A stretch of 64,000 nucleotides of DNA from assembly GCA_903832085.1 (NCBI GenBank), contig CAIKZZ010000001.1:1-64000 (forward strand), in the 5' to 3' direction. A program made the position numbers and the translations under genes. Positions 16,845 through 26,828 of the stretch are shown here, piece by piece; within the stretch, counting starts at the first letter, position 1; every line of letters begins with the position of its first letter. Origin of the DNA: an uncultured Pseudomonadota bacterium. Lineage in GTDB: Bacteria; Pseudomonadota; Gammaproteobacteria; Steroidobacterales; Steroidobacteraceae. The notes beneath the pieces were generated by a model. It searched no databases and was not told where the DNA came from. It was given only the letters and a program-made list of their open reading frames with translations.

Positions 16845-19133
16845 ATGCATCGCCCTAAAATCAGCATCCGCAATCTGGCCATCCTTCTAGGCGCCATCGG
16901 GTTACTCGGTGTCTGCGGACTTGTTACCTGGGTCGTCTATCTTGACCGCGTGGTCAATCGGGAGTTTCAGGGTCGGCTCTGGTCTGTACCGGCGCGCGTC
17001 TATGCTGCACCCATTGAGCTGTACGCTGGTGCGGCGATGTCCGCTGATGATTTTGACGATGAACTAAAGCGACTGCACTACCGTAGCGCTGATCCAGCCA
17101 ATGGCCCTGGCAATTATCGGCGCAAGGGCGGCGATTTCGAAGTCCACACCCGACGCTTTCAGTTCGCAGATGAGCTACGTGAACCCGAGCGACTAGTTAT
17201 CCACACGCTCGATAATACGATCACCTCGCTGGCGCACCCAGATGGCTCGGATGTCCCAGTCTTCAGACTGGATCCACTATTAATCGGCAATGTGTCTCCA
17301 ATTCATGGCGAAGATCGCATTGTGCTTGCCCCCGCAGATGTCCCGCAAATTGTACGCAGCGCGATAAAAATTATTGAAGACCGTCGCTTTGATGAGCATC
17401 ACGGTGTTGACCCGAAGGGCATCCTGCGCGCGCTCTGGGCCAACATGCGTGCCGGTCATGTCACACAAGGTGGTAGCACACTGACTCAGCAGCTAGTCAA
17501 GAACTACTTCCTATCGGATGTACAGACGTTCGGGCGTAAGGCAACGGAAGCGGTCATGGCACTGCGTCTCGAAGCTAGATTCTCCAAAGAAGACATTTTA
17601 GTCGCCTATTTAAATGAAGTTTATTTAGGCCAAGACGGTGAGCGAGCCATTCACGGATTCGGGCTCGGCAGTGAGTATTTCTTTGCAAAACCACTGTCGG
17701 AACTGGATGTCGGGGAACTAGCCGTCCTAGTAGGCCTAGTCAAAGGGCCTTCATACTATGACCCTCTTAAACATCCAGAGCGAGCAAAGATTCGGCGTAA
17801 TCTAGTGCTACAGGAACTCGCCACTAACGGCCTAATCGATGCTGACAGTGCGCAGAAAGCGATGCGCAAGCCGCTAGGCTTACGCCCGACCGGCGGCAGC
17901 TATGTACCTGCGTATCTTGATTTAGTACGTCGGCATTTGAAGCGCGACTATGCTGAAGCAGATCTGGCGGCGGCAGGATTATCGATCTATACAACGCTAG
18001 ATCCGAAAGCCCAGGCCGCTGCTGAGCGTGCGCTTAGCAATCAGCTGAAGCGCCTTGATGCCGCTCGACCAAAAAGTGGCCACTTACAAGGCGCCATCAT
18101 CATCGCGGAGCCCAACAGTGGTGATGTTGTCGCGGTTGTAGGAGGCAAAGATGCCGGTGGTAGTGGCTTCAATCACGCGCTTGATGCGCATCGACCCATT
18201 GGTTCACTGGTAAAACCAGCCGTCTATCTGGCAGCAATCGAGAGTGGCCGTTATCATGCTGCGAGCATACTTACTGATGCGGCGCTTGATCTAAAACTCA
18301 GTGATGGCAACGTCTGGTCGCCGCAGAATTACACGCGCGAGGTATATGGCCAGGTACCAATGGCTCGTGCACTTGCCGAATCTATGAACCTTGCTACCGT
18401 ACGCCTCGGGCTCGACGTTGGTTTGGATAAAGTAGCCGATACCATTCAGTCGCTCGGCTACACACAGCGTCCGGCTCTCAACCCATCAATGCTACTGGGC
18501 ACAGTGGAAATGACGCCACTTGAAGTTGTGCAAATGTATACCTCGCTCGCAAATGGAGGTTTCAGGGCGAGGCTGCGCGCAGTACATGCGGTACTAGACG
18601 AGCGCGGCAAGCCACTTAAGAGCTTTAAGGTGGAAGTCGAAGAAGCAGCGCCGGCAATTGCCGTATATCAAGTCAATCGCATGTTGACCCTAGTGACTAC
18701 ACACGGGACCGGCCGCGCAGCGACAGCGCGTTTGCCCGCTGGCACGGTGGTGGCGGCAAAAACAGGCACATCATCCGACACGCGCGACAGCTGGTTTGCC
18801 GGGTTCACGGGCAGTTATCTTGCGGTCGTGTGGGTAGGGTATGACGATAACCGTATCACTGGACTCACCGGAGCGCTCGGTGCGTTACCCGCCTGGTCTG
18901 AGGCAATCAGCAGTCTTAAACAGGCATCATTTGACCCGGTTGAGCCGGAGGGGCTGGAAGATCGGTGGATAGAGTTCACTACAGGGGCCGATACAACCCC
19001 AGCCTGCATCGACGCAGTATCAGTTCCTATCCCCCATGGCATGTCAGTTCCAAACAAACCGGTCTGCAGGCCTAGTGCTGCAGAGGGTTCCACTGGCAAA
19101 ATGAAGGGATGGCACAAACCTCCTTCACACTGA
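16845..19133 (+). CDS. mrcB: Bifunctional penicillin-binding protein 1B
   Basis: Class A PBP that polymerises glycan strands and cross-links peptides. It has a short cytoplasmic tail, one membrane helix (about 12-33), a UB2H-like region, a GT51 domain with IEDRRFDEHHGVD (Glu178) and GGSTLTQQLVKN, and a transpeptidase domain with Ser454 in GSLVKP and KTG at 639-641. At 762 residues it is close to E. coli PBP1B. Its last 25 bases overlap the start of the next lipoprotein gene, so the two are probably coupled. Confidence 0.97.
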   Translation: MHRPKISIRNLAILLGAIGLLGVCGLVTWVVYLDRVVNREFQGRLWSVPARVYAAPIELYAGAAMSADDFDDELKRLHYRSADPANGPGNYRRKGGDFEVHTRRFQFADELREPERLVIHTLDNTITSLAHPDGSDVPVFRLDPLLIGNVSPIHGEDRIVLAPADVPQIVRSAIKIIEDRRFDEHHGVDPKGILRALWANMRAGHVTQGGSTLTQQLVKNYFLSDVQTFGRKATEAVMALRLEARFSKEDILVAYLNEVYLGQDGERAIHGFGLGSEYFFAKPLSELDVGELAVLVGLVKGPSYYDPLKHPERAKIRRNLVLQELATNGLIDADSAQKAMRKPLGLRPTGGSYVPAYLDLVRRHLKRDYAEADLAAAGLSIYTTLDPKAQAAAERALSNQLKRLDAARPKSGHLQGAIIIAEPNSGDVVAVVGGKDAGGSGFNHALDAHRPIGSLVKPAVYLAAIESGRYHAASILTDAALDLKLSDGNVWSPQNYTREVYGQVPMARALAESMNLATVRLGLDVGLDKVADTIQSLGYTQRPALNPSMLLGTVEMTPLEVVQMYTSLANGGFRARLRAVHAVLDERGKPLKSFKVEVEEAAPAIAVYQVNRMLTLVTTHGTGRAATARLPAGTVVAAKTGTSSDTRDSWFAGFTGSYLAVVWVGYDDNRITGLTGALGALPAWSEAISSLKQASFDPVEPEGLEDRWIEFTTGADTTPACIDAVSVPIPHGMSVPNKPVCRPSAAEGSTGKMKGWHKPPSH

Positions 19134-19663
19134 ACCGCGCTCTACCGGTACTGGTATTGGCTCTACTCGGCGGCTGCTCGCTATTTAGGCCTGTCGCCGT
19201 CATGCCTCCTGAAACTCAGCCTCAACCTGTGCTTAAAGCGCCAGAGGCACCAGCGCCGGCTCCCGCCCCTGCCGCACCGGTATCTCCACCTGCTCCAGTT
19301 GAGAAAGCCCCACCGCCACCGGTGCCAACACGGGAATACCAACTCGGGCCCGCTGCACGTGCCCTTGTCGCCCAAGCACATAGTCAGTCTGCACGTGGCG
19401 ACTTGCCATCCGCATCAGCGACCGTTGACCGTGCGCTGCGCATTGAACCCTCTAATCCTCTGCTGTGGGTGGAGCTTGGAAGAATTCGACTGGCAGAAAA
19501 CGACCCTCATCAGGCAGAGGGCTGTGGTCGTAAGGCACTCGCGCTCGCAACCGGCGACAAAGCAGCGCGAATCCAGGCTGGCCACTTGATTGCCGATGCG
19601 TTGCGCGCGGCACACAAAAATCAGGAAGCTCACGATTTTGAGAGCCAAGCGTGGATGAACTGA
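19109..19663 (+). CDS. TPR-containing lipoprotein downstream of mrcB
   Basis: A 184-residue secreted lipoprotein. The signal peptide ends in a lipobox, ALLGGC, with Cys24. A proline- and alanine-rich linker (about 30-75) precedes two or three TPR-like helices (LPSASATVDRALRIEPSNPL, LWVELGRIRLAENDPHQAEG). The gene overlaps mrcB by 25 bases. By position it could be a PBP1B partner, as outer-membrane lipoproteins activate class A PBPs in other bacteria. That is inference; no LpoB similarity was seen. Confidence 0.8.
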   Translation: MAQTSFTLNRALPVLVLALLGGCSLFRPVAVMPPETQPQPVLKAPEAPAPAPAPAAPVSPPAPVEKAPPPPVPTREYQLGPAARALVAQAHSQSARGDLPSASATVDRALRIEPSNPLLWVELGRIRLAENDPHQAEGCGRKALALATGDKAARIQAGHLIADALRAAHKNQEAHDFESQAWMN

Positions 19664-19688
19664 CACGCTCGTGCGTAAGGCGACGGCT

Positions 19689-20165
19689 CTAGCTCGTAAC
19701 GACTGTTTCCTCGGAAATAATTCTTTCCAAGTATTCAATATTTGGCACTAGCGGGGTCTCGTTCAGCAGGCGCAGCGAACAGATTGCTGCACTGCGCTCC
19801 GAAAAACTACGCGTCGGGTCAGGCTTCACAAGGTCAGCAGTCAATCTAATGAGCTGAGGAAAGCCTTGCGTTAAAATTCCAAAACTGCCTGCCTTCACAC
19901 GCTTAGCCAAACTGTGCACGACGACAATCCGTGAACGACTGCTTGCCAGCGGAATGAGCTGCCCCATCGTACCCTCAAACGAAATAAGCGGTATCGCCTG
20001 TCCTCGCCACGCTACCGCACCAAGATACCAAGGCGGCGCACCAACGGTCGACGCAGGCTCGCTCCAAGCAGCGATCTCTGCGACACAAGCACGCGGAATA
20101 AGCAATCGCTCACCCGCGAGTGGAACTAACAAGCCGTAGAACTCGGCCGCTTCACTTTCGCTCAT
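19689..20165 (-). CDS. chpC: CheW-like adaptor ChpC of the Chp/Pil system
   Basis: A 158-residue CheW-domain protein with the family's conserved GxxxxVxxWRGQxIP pattern: PPWYLGAVAWRGQAIPLISF. CheW proteins couple receptors to the CheA-type kinase. The ATG overlaps the chpA stop by three bases (ATGA), so it is the last gene of the chemosensory operon. It could serve as the second adaptor next to PilI, as in Pseudomonas. It is convergent with the TPR lipoprotein gene. Confidence 0.85.
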   Translation of the reverse strand: MSESEAAEFYGLLVPLAGERLLIPRACVAEIAAWSEPASTVGAPPWYLGAVAWRGQAIPLISFEGTMGQLIPLASSRSRIVVVHSLAKRVKAGSFGILTQGFPQLIRLTADLVKPDPTRSFSERSAAICSLRLLNETPLVPNIEYLERIISEETVVTS

Positions 20166-23100
20166 AAAATACCCCCAGGCTTTGCCACTAACGGCCCAAT
20201 CGCATCTAGCAACTGGTTTTCCTGATAAGGCTTTCCGAGATAGTCATTGACCCCAAGCTCAATTGCACGCGCCCTATGTTTTTCGCCTACCCGAGACGTA
20301 ATCATCACAATTGGCACGTTTCTTAAACGTTCATCTGCACGCACATGAGCTGCTACTTCATAGCCATCCATACGTGGCATTTCAATGTCCAGCAAAATGA
20401 TATCAGGCACATGCTCTTGCAAAATCGTTAGCGCATCAACGCCATCTTTTGCGGTCATGACGCGCATACCATTTCGTTCTAACAGTCGCTGTGTTACGCG
20501 TCGCACAGTGATCGAATCATCGACCACAAGCGCGAATACCCGACGATCTGGCCGGCTAGGCTCGCTGTCTAGAAGAGGGCGTGTACGCCACTCACCTCTA
20601 ACTAAAGATCCCATATCAAGGATCACAACGATCCTACCGTCACCCAATATCGTCGCACCAGCGATGCCACGAATAGCCGCAATCACTGGCCCGACATTTT
20701 TAACAACAATCTCGCGACTGCCTACCAGCTCATCCATCACTAACGCTGTAGAACTCTCTCCAGCTCTAATGAGTACAACCGGGACCAGCACGTCGCTATC
20801 AGGAAACCGCGCAAGTGGTGCTCCAATAAAGCGTCCAAGATGCTGGAAGCGGTACGCTTGACCCGAGTAGGTAAAACTCGCCGTCTCCGACGCCAAGTGA
20901 CGCTCGACTTCTGACTTAGATAACCGCAGCACGGCTTCGACAGTTGGCAGCGGCAATGCATACAGCTCGCTGTCGGTCCGCACGATCAATGCCTGCGAAA
21001 TCGCGAGTGCAAATGGCAGCCGAACAGTAAAGCGTGTGCCGCGGCCCGGCGCACTGTCGATCTGTAGAACGCCCCCGAGACGTTTCACCTCTGTCGCTAC
21101 CACGTCCATACCGACGCCACGACCAGCTGTTTGCGTGAGTGAATCAGCCGTAGAAAAACCAGGCTCTAAAATGAGTTGTAAAGCTGCCTGATCTGACAGA
21201 CTTTGCTTTTGGTTCACAAGACCAAGAGCCAAGGCTTTTTCACGCACGGCACGCATATTAATGCCGCGGCCGTCGTCACTGACGACAATCACGACCTCCG
21301 CGCCTTCGCGATGCAATGACACATCAATACGTCCAGTCTCGTCCTTGCCTGCACTGTGACGCTCGGCTGGACTTTCTATGCCATGCACAACTGCGTTACG
21401 AAGCATATGTTCAAATGGTGGCAACATCCGCTCTAGAACCTGCCGATCAAGCTCACCGGACGCACCATTGACAAACAAATCAACTTTTCTACCTGTTTCA
21501 CTGGCCAGCTGCCGCACCAAACGTGTGAGACGAGCCACGTGTCGCTGAAACGGCACCATGCGGGTACGCATCAAGCCATTTTGCAAATCCGTGACCACAC
21601 GCGCTTGTTGCATCAATAAATTTTGGGCCTCGCGTGTTTGCACCTCGAGGAGCCCTTGCACACTTGCAACGTCGCTCGTTGATTCTGCTAGCGCGCGCGA
21701 GTATTGCTGCAACAGCGAATAACGATCCATTTCTAACGGGTCAAAGTCATCGCGACGACCACCGTCGTCCTGATGGCGGTGAAGTATTTGCGCCTCAGTC
21801 TCGAGCTCCATATTGCGCAGCTGAGCCTTTAGCCTCAGCACAACACGACCGAGTTCGACTAAATTCAGTTCAATCGAGGACAGCTGTTGCTCGAGGCGCG
21901 CCCGATGAATACTGACCTCGCCTGCACCATCCAATAGAGTGTCGAGTAGCTCAGCATCTACCCGAGCTAACTCCTGGCGATCCTGCGGCGCCCCAGCCTC
22001 TCGACCGGGCGCCACACTTGCATACCTCGCCTCGTCGGCTAAGCTTGCAACAGCCGTGACTTCAACCGGTGTGCTAGGACGAACAGCCGCCTCACGTGGT
22101 GGCTTAGGCGCAATTTCGGCGTCCACCTGACGCGACGTGGCTTCGGATGCTGCCGGCGGCACTCCACTTGAGAACGTGCGTAACTGTGCTACAAGGGTGT
22201 CCGCTGGAGCCGCTGGGTTGCCGGCGCTCACGGTATCTCTCATGCGGTTAAGCGCATCAACCACTGTCTGCGTCATGACAATTAAGTCGTCTTGGGTCGT
22301 CAGATCACCGATCTCAGCACGACTAAATAGTGATTCAAGCTCGTGCGCTAAATCACCCATTGCGCTAATGCCTGCCATGCGGGCCCCACCCTTAAGGGTG
22401 TGCAACGCCCGTTTCAAGTCAGAAACCTTTGCTAGGTCGCCGTTCCTGGCGCGTAGCGCCTCTAGCGCGCGCTCGGCGCTATCGAGCAACTCCGTCGCCT
22501 CTTCGCTGAAAATCATCGCAATATCTGGATCAAAATCCACGGCAGCAGTAGCGGTTCCACTAAACCCTGTACCGAACTGATCCTCACCCTTTTGATCTAC
22601 CTCTGCACTATCCTCAGTGAATATAGAGTGGGTTGTAGCAGCCTTAAGTCCACGCGCAGCAATATCTCGATCCGCTTCGGTACTAAAAAGATGCAACCGT
22701 GCAAGCAGCTGATCCGCTGAACTGGCAGCACCTTGTACGACATTATCACCAGCGATCAACTGATCTATTGCCGTAGCCACGTCTACAAGGACTTCAAGCG
22801 CACCTGACGACAGTGTCAGTTGATGGTCATAAAGTTTACGGAGGTAATTATCGAGCGGCTCTGTTAGCAGAAGACAGGCGCTATTCTCTGCCATCGATGA
22901 GGCGCCAGCGAGCGTGTGGCACGCACGGTATAAGTGCTCCGTTACTCGGTAAGGGCCACGCGCTATAGCGCATTCCGCTTGGTACGCGCGTATCACTCTT
23001 AGATGACCCAGCACTTCGCGGCGATAGATCTCATCAAGAACAACGTCACGTGTACCAGCTACACCGAACGTACTAACGGGAGCAACATCAGCTTGGCTGT

Positions 23101-25417
23101 CATCTTGTTCCAAAATATTGACACCGCCAAAGCTAGGCGGTGCAGTTAAACTACCTACAACTAAACCAGTATCTGTGGACGTTCCCGCAAGCTCAGCCAC
23201 GTCCTCTCTAGAGATTGTGTCCGTCCCAGATAATGCTTCGAGCGCATTCGAGACAACGCGCACATCAATACCTGTGCTGACCCCATGCTCAAAGTCGTGG
23301 ATCAATTGAGGCAATAGCGTGACCGCCTCGCGTAGTCTGGACAGCATTAGCGAGCTGCGCGACAAAGTCCCACTCAGGACACGATTCAGTAAACTCTCAA
23401 TAGTCCAAGCAAACTCCGCTAATGCGCGGGCACCAACCATACGGCCACTACCCTTTAGAGTGTGAAAGGCCCGCCGCAACCGGATCAATGCATCCTGATC
23501 AAGCGGATTCGCGTCCCAATACGGCAGCAACTCATCAATGACCGCGAGCTCCTCGCGAGCCTCTTCGACAAACAGCGACACAATCTCAACGTCCACATGT
23601 GCGTGCTGGGCCTCCGCTGTAGGCAGTGGCTTGGTATCAATCAACGCCTGCTGAACCGCGGTACCTACCGCCTTCACGTCCGTATAAGACGGCTGCCCAT
23701 CAGTGGTTAGCGGAATCTCCGCCAAGCAGCGCTCAGCGTTATCAAGCATGTACCAAGGGTCCGAGCGTCCGCTTTGGAGTGTCTCCATATAATATTCAAT
23801 TGAGACAATCGAATCGGCTAGGCGGTCAAGATTGGTCCCCGTGAGGCACGTTGGAGCTGCGGCAAGACTCGCGACGCGTACGCTAATTGCTGCTACGATT
23901 TGCGCGGCTCGCACTCGCTCCAACATTCCAAGCCCGGCCTTAATCTCGCTAAGTAAGTCTGGCAGCTCAACTAAGTTACTTGTTTCACCACCGATGACGA
24001 TCAACGAAATTGACTCTTTTACACGCGCTAAATTTACAATGCACTCTCGAAGCACCGCGTTTCGCACTGCAGAAAACTCTGGGTCGTCGGCAGGCGAATT
24101 ATCATTAATAGCTCGTGGCAAAACTAGCCGCACTAACTGCGCATCGAGATTATCTTCAACAGTGATTAAGTTTGCGGCGATTTCAACCAAAGCGGCGTCA
24201 TTAATAAGAACGCTGCCATCGATCATTGCACCAAAGCGACTGAGCTGCTGCTGCACCTTTGCGCGCAGATCTCCAAGTCCAAGAACGCCGAGGGTGTCAG
24301 AAATTTTCCGCAGCATCTCAAGCTGAATAACTAATTCGGCAGTATCGGTACTACCTTTTCGCACAAAGATATCTAGAACATCCTTGACCCGGGATAAATC
24401 TTGCTTGATTGCTACGCCTACCGTCTCCATCAATTTAAGCGACGGAGCCGAAAGATTTTCACGCTCATTTTCGATCTGTTCGGAGACTGGCAAAAGATCC
24501 TGTAAGCCAAACGATGTGCGCACCGCTGTCACGCGTTCGCCGTTACTACGAGATCGGGATATATAAAATAAAAGGTTGTTTAAGAAACTAACTGGCGGCG
24601 CCTCGGCATAGCGAACCTCACCTAACTCGTACAGCTTTTTAAGCTCACGATCTGCCGTTCCAAGTAGCCGCTTCACGGTTGCTGTTGCTTCAACTCCTGC
24701 ATCACGCAAAGCTTCAATCAGCGCTCCTATAACCCACCACAACTGAAAGACTGACTGCTTCGTTGCTACGCGTTCAATTTCATTGGCGATCGTACTTAAC
24801 GCCTCAAGCCGAGCCTGAGCATTCTCGCCTCTTATAACTCCAAGCAGCGCTGCCTGGAACTGGGGCCGTAAACGCCTTGCAATTTGCGCTGTAATTACAG
24901 CTCCATCGGGACCACTGTCGAGCGCCTTCGGTTGGATATCCGAGGTCAAGTTGAGCAATAACAAGGTGCCTTCGGACAGCAACGGATGCCCGCGGACTGC
25001 TCGTAGATCATTCAGTAGCGGCAGGAGGACAAGAGCCAGATCGCGTCCACCCGCGAGCACGCGCTCGAGGTATGTTGGCAAATGAGCCATTGCTCGCACC
25101 AAGGCGTCTAGGCCTTCCAGCCGACTCTGTGTATCGGGCTTTATCGCTACAAAGTGGCGACATACTTGCTCCATCTCTTCGACAAGCAAAGCGGCACCGT
25201 GTACCTCAACAACGCGCAACACGCCATGCACTGCGTGCAACAGTTCCGCACAAAGCAACAGATCGTTTGGCTGAACTGATCCATCGGCCGCGGCTTCGCT
25301 AAGCTCCTGGCCTGGGACGACTTCTGCATAACGCTCAAGCGCCGCACGCGCTTCAGCCAATGTGGTTGCCAGCTCCGTTGCAACGACATACAACGTCTGT
25401 TCTGCCACCTCACGCAT
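20162..25417 (-). CDS. chpA: Hybrid chemotaxis histidine kinase ChpA (PilL)
   Basis: Central kinase of the type IV pilus chemosensory system, 1751 residues, against about 2470 in P. aeruginosa ChpA. Three canonical phosphotransfer domains are seen: His652 (FHTLKGSGRM), His834 (CHTLAGASSM) and His1006 (LHTLKGGARM). The first 600 residues are helical and lack HTLKG-type sites. A CheA catalytic core follows (HMLRNAVVHGIES near 1337; SDDGRGINM; AGRGVGMDVV), then a CheW domain and a receiver domain with Asp1677 (LLDIEMPRMDG). The ATG has GAGG eight bases upstream. Confidence 0.95.
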   Translation of the reverse strand: MREVAEQTLYVVATELATTLAEARAALERYAEVVPGQELSEAAADGSVQPNDLLLCAELLHAVHGVLRVVEVHGAALLVEEMEQVCRHFVAIKPDTQSRLEGLDALVRAMAHLPTYLERVLAGGRDLALVLLPLLNDLRAVRGHPLLSEGTLLLLNLTSDIQPKALDSGPDGAVITAQIARRLRPQFQAALLGVIRGENAQARLEALSTIANEIERVATKQSVFQLWWVIGALIEALRDAGVEATATVKRLLGTADRELKKLYELGEVRYAEAPPVSFLNNLLFYISRSRSNGERVTAVRTSFGLQDLLPVSEQIENERENLSAPSLKLMETVGVAIKQDLSRVKDVLDIFVRKGSTDTAELVIQLEMLRKISDTLGVLGLGDLRAKVQQQLSRFGAMIDGSVLINDAALVEIAANLITVEDNLDAQLVRLVLPRAINDNSPADDPEFSAVRNAVLRECIVNLARVKESISLIVIGGETSNLVELPDLLSEIKAGLGMLERVRAAQIVAAISVRVASLAAAPTCLTGTNLDRLADSIVSIEYYMETLQSGRSDPWYMLDNAERCLAEIPLTTDGQPSYTDVKAVGTAVQQALIDTKPLPTAEAQHAHVDVEIVSLFVEEAREELAVIDELLPYWDANPLDQDALIRLRRAFHTLKGSGRMVGARALAEFAWTIESLLNRVLSGTLSRSSLMLSRLREAVTLLPQLIHDFEHGVSTGIDVRVVSNALEALSGTDTISREDVAELAGTSTDTGLVVGSLTAPPSFGGVNILEQDDSQADVAPVSTFGVAGTRDVVLDEIYRREVLGHLRVIRAYQAECAIARGPYRVTEHLYRACHTLAGASSMAENSACLLLTEPLDNYLRKLYDHQLTLSSGALEVLVDVATAIDQLIAGDNVVQGAASSADQLLARLHLFSTEADRDIAARGLKAATTHSIFTEDSAEVDQKGEDQFGTGFSGTATAAVDFDPDIAMIFSEEATELLDSAERALEALRARNGDLAKVSDLKRALHTLKGGARMAGISAMGDLAHELESLFSRAEIGDLTTQDDLIVMTQTVVDALNRMRDTVSAGNPAAPADTLVAQLRTFSSGVPPAASEATSRQVDAEIAPKPPREAAVRPSTPVEVTAVASLADEARYASVAPGREAGAPQDRQELARVDAELLDTLLDGAGEVSIHRARLEQQLSSIELNLVELGRVVLRLKAQLRNMELETEAQILHRHQDDGGRRDDFDPLEMDRYSLLQQYSRALAESTSDVASVQGLLEVQTREAQNLLMQQARVVTDLQNGLMRTRMVPFQRHVARLTRLVRQLASETGRKVDLFVNGASGELDRQVLERMLPPFEHMLRNAVVHGIESPAERHSAGKDETGRIDVSLHREGAEVVIVVSDDGRGINMRAVREKALALGLVNQKQSLSDQAALQLILEPGFSTADSLTQTAGRGVGMDVVATEVKRLGGVLQIDSAPGRGTRFTVRLPFALAISQALIVRTDSELYALPLPTVEAVLRLSKSEVERHLASETASFTYSGQAYRFQHLGRFIGAPLARFPDSDVLVPVVLIRAGESSTALVMDELVGSREIVVKNVGPVIAAIRGIAGATILGDGRIVVILDMGSLVRGEWRTRPLLDSEPSRPDRRVFALVVDDSITVRRVTQRLLERNGMRVMTAKDGVDALTILQEHVPDIILLDIEMPRMDGYEVAAHVRADERLRNVPIVMITSRVGEKHRARAIELGVNDYLGKPYQENQLLDAIGPLVAKPGGIL

Positions 25418-25420
25418 GGA

Positions 25421-26776
25421 TCAAGCCTCATCTCCAAGCGTGAGATCGGTGTCATTTCCCTTAGACCCGTATACAACACCTTGCTGAGCGGCCCCACGCG
25501 CACGTTGCGCGCTCTTACTAGCAGGTGTTTGGGAGCTGGCGATGGGCAAACGGAACCCAGCAACGGACTGACGCAGCTGTGATGATAGATCAGCAAGCTT
25601 GCCTACTGACTGCGACATGCCGGTCGTACCCTCAGACGTTTGCGTGCTGATCTCGCGCAGTACCTGCATACTTCTTGAGATACTCGCTGCAACGACGGCC
25701 TGCTGGCGCGCGCTAGAAGAGATATTTTGCATCAAGATTGCAATCTGGTTTGAGACTTGTTCGATCTCCTCTAGCGCCGCTCCTGCGTTTTCAGCAAGGA
25801 GCGCGCCGCCGACAACATCAGTCGTACTACGCTCCATCGAGGCAACCGCTTCATTGGTATCCCCTTGAATAGCGCGCACCAAAACGTCTATTTGCTTAGT
25901 TGCATTCGCAGCTCTTTCCGCCAGATGCTGCACTTCGTCGGCTACCACTGCGAATCCTCGGCCTGCCTCGCCTGCCATTGAAGCCTGAATTGAGGCATTT
26001 AGCGCTAAAATATTGGTTTGCTCAGCGATGTCATTAATCAGTTCGACAATATTGCCAATTTCTTGAGAGCTCTCACCGAGACGCTTGATCCGCTTCGACG
26101 TCTCCTGAATTGTTTCACGTATCGCATTCATACCATCAATAGTGCGTCGTACAGCGTCGCCACCCTTGTGCGCGACTTCCACGGAGTGCCGCGCAACATC
26201 AGCACACCGCTCCGCGTTACCTGACACTTCCTCAATAGAAGCGGCCATTTCGGAGACTGATTCAGTAGCTGTTGCTACCTGCGTAGACTGACTGGCACTT
26301 GCCTTGGCCAGATGAGCAGCTGCCGCTTGGGTAGACTTCGCCGCAGCATCTAAGCTGATGGCCGATCCATTGATCGTTATCACAAGCTCACGAAGCGCCT
26401 CGATCGCATAGTTAATAGAGTCAGCTATGGCGCCCGTTATGTCTTCAGTTACTGAAGCCTGAACCGTTAAGTCACCATCAGCGAGGCTCGACAACTCATT
26501 CAAGAGCCGCAGAATCGCGTCTTGATTCTTGTCATTCTGCTCTGCTTGCCGCTGCGCTTCTTTTTGGATTCGCGCAGCACGCACCGTTCCGATCAAGCCA
26601 CTAATCAATGCGCCCACTACAATACTCAGCAATACGAAGGCATATAGAGGCTCAATAAATGCGTTTTTGTAATTTAGAAAAAGAGCCACATTGATAACTG
26701 CTGCGATCGTCGACATCACAAGCGCCAACACAAGTAGTCGCGGCAACCACGCAACCGATTTATCTGAATTACTCAT
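25421..26776 (-). CDS. pilJ: PilJ-type methyl-accepting protein without a periplasmic sensor domain
   Basis: Chemoreceptor of the Chp system. It has 451 residues, against about 680 in Pseudomonas PilJ. Two membrane helices (about 10-30 and 40-62) are joined by a loop of only about nine residues (NYKNAFIEP), so the usual periplasmic domain is missing. A HAMP-like linker (about 63-135) and a full signalling domain follow, with the hairpin tip EQTNILALNASIQASMAGEA. The ATG at 26776 follows AGAGTG; a GTG four codons earlier is possible. It ends three bases before chpA. Confidence 0.92.
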   Translation of the reverse strand: MSNSDKSVAWLPRLLVLALVMSTIAAVINVALFLNYKNAFIEPLYAFVLLSIVVGALISGLIGTVRAARIQKEAQRQAEQNDKNQDAILRLLNELSSLADGDLTVQASVTEDITGAIADSINYAIEALRELVITINGSAISLDAAAKSTQAAAAHLAKASASQSTQVATATESVSEMAASIEEVSGNAERCADVARHSVEVAHKGGDAVRRTIDGMNAIRETIQETSKRIKRLGESSQEIGNIVELINDIAEQTNILALNASIQASMAGEAGRGFAVVADEVQHLAERAANATKQIDVLVRAIQGDTNEAVASMERSTTDVVGGALLAENAGAALEEIEQVSNQIAILMQNISSSARQQAVVAASISRSMQVLREISTQTSEGTTGMSQSVGKLADLSSQLRQSVAGFRLPIASSQTPASKSAQRARGAAQQGVVYGSKGNDTDLTLGDEA

Positions 26777-26828
26777 AAAACCGAACACTCTATTAAGTCA
26801 AAGCAGTTTTTCACGAATATCGACCAAC

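Noticed and set aside
21634-24326. Several plus-strand open frames of 60-164 codons opposite chpA
   Set aside because: They are antisense shadows of a long, clearly coding gene and have no ribosome sites or recognisable domains.
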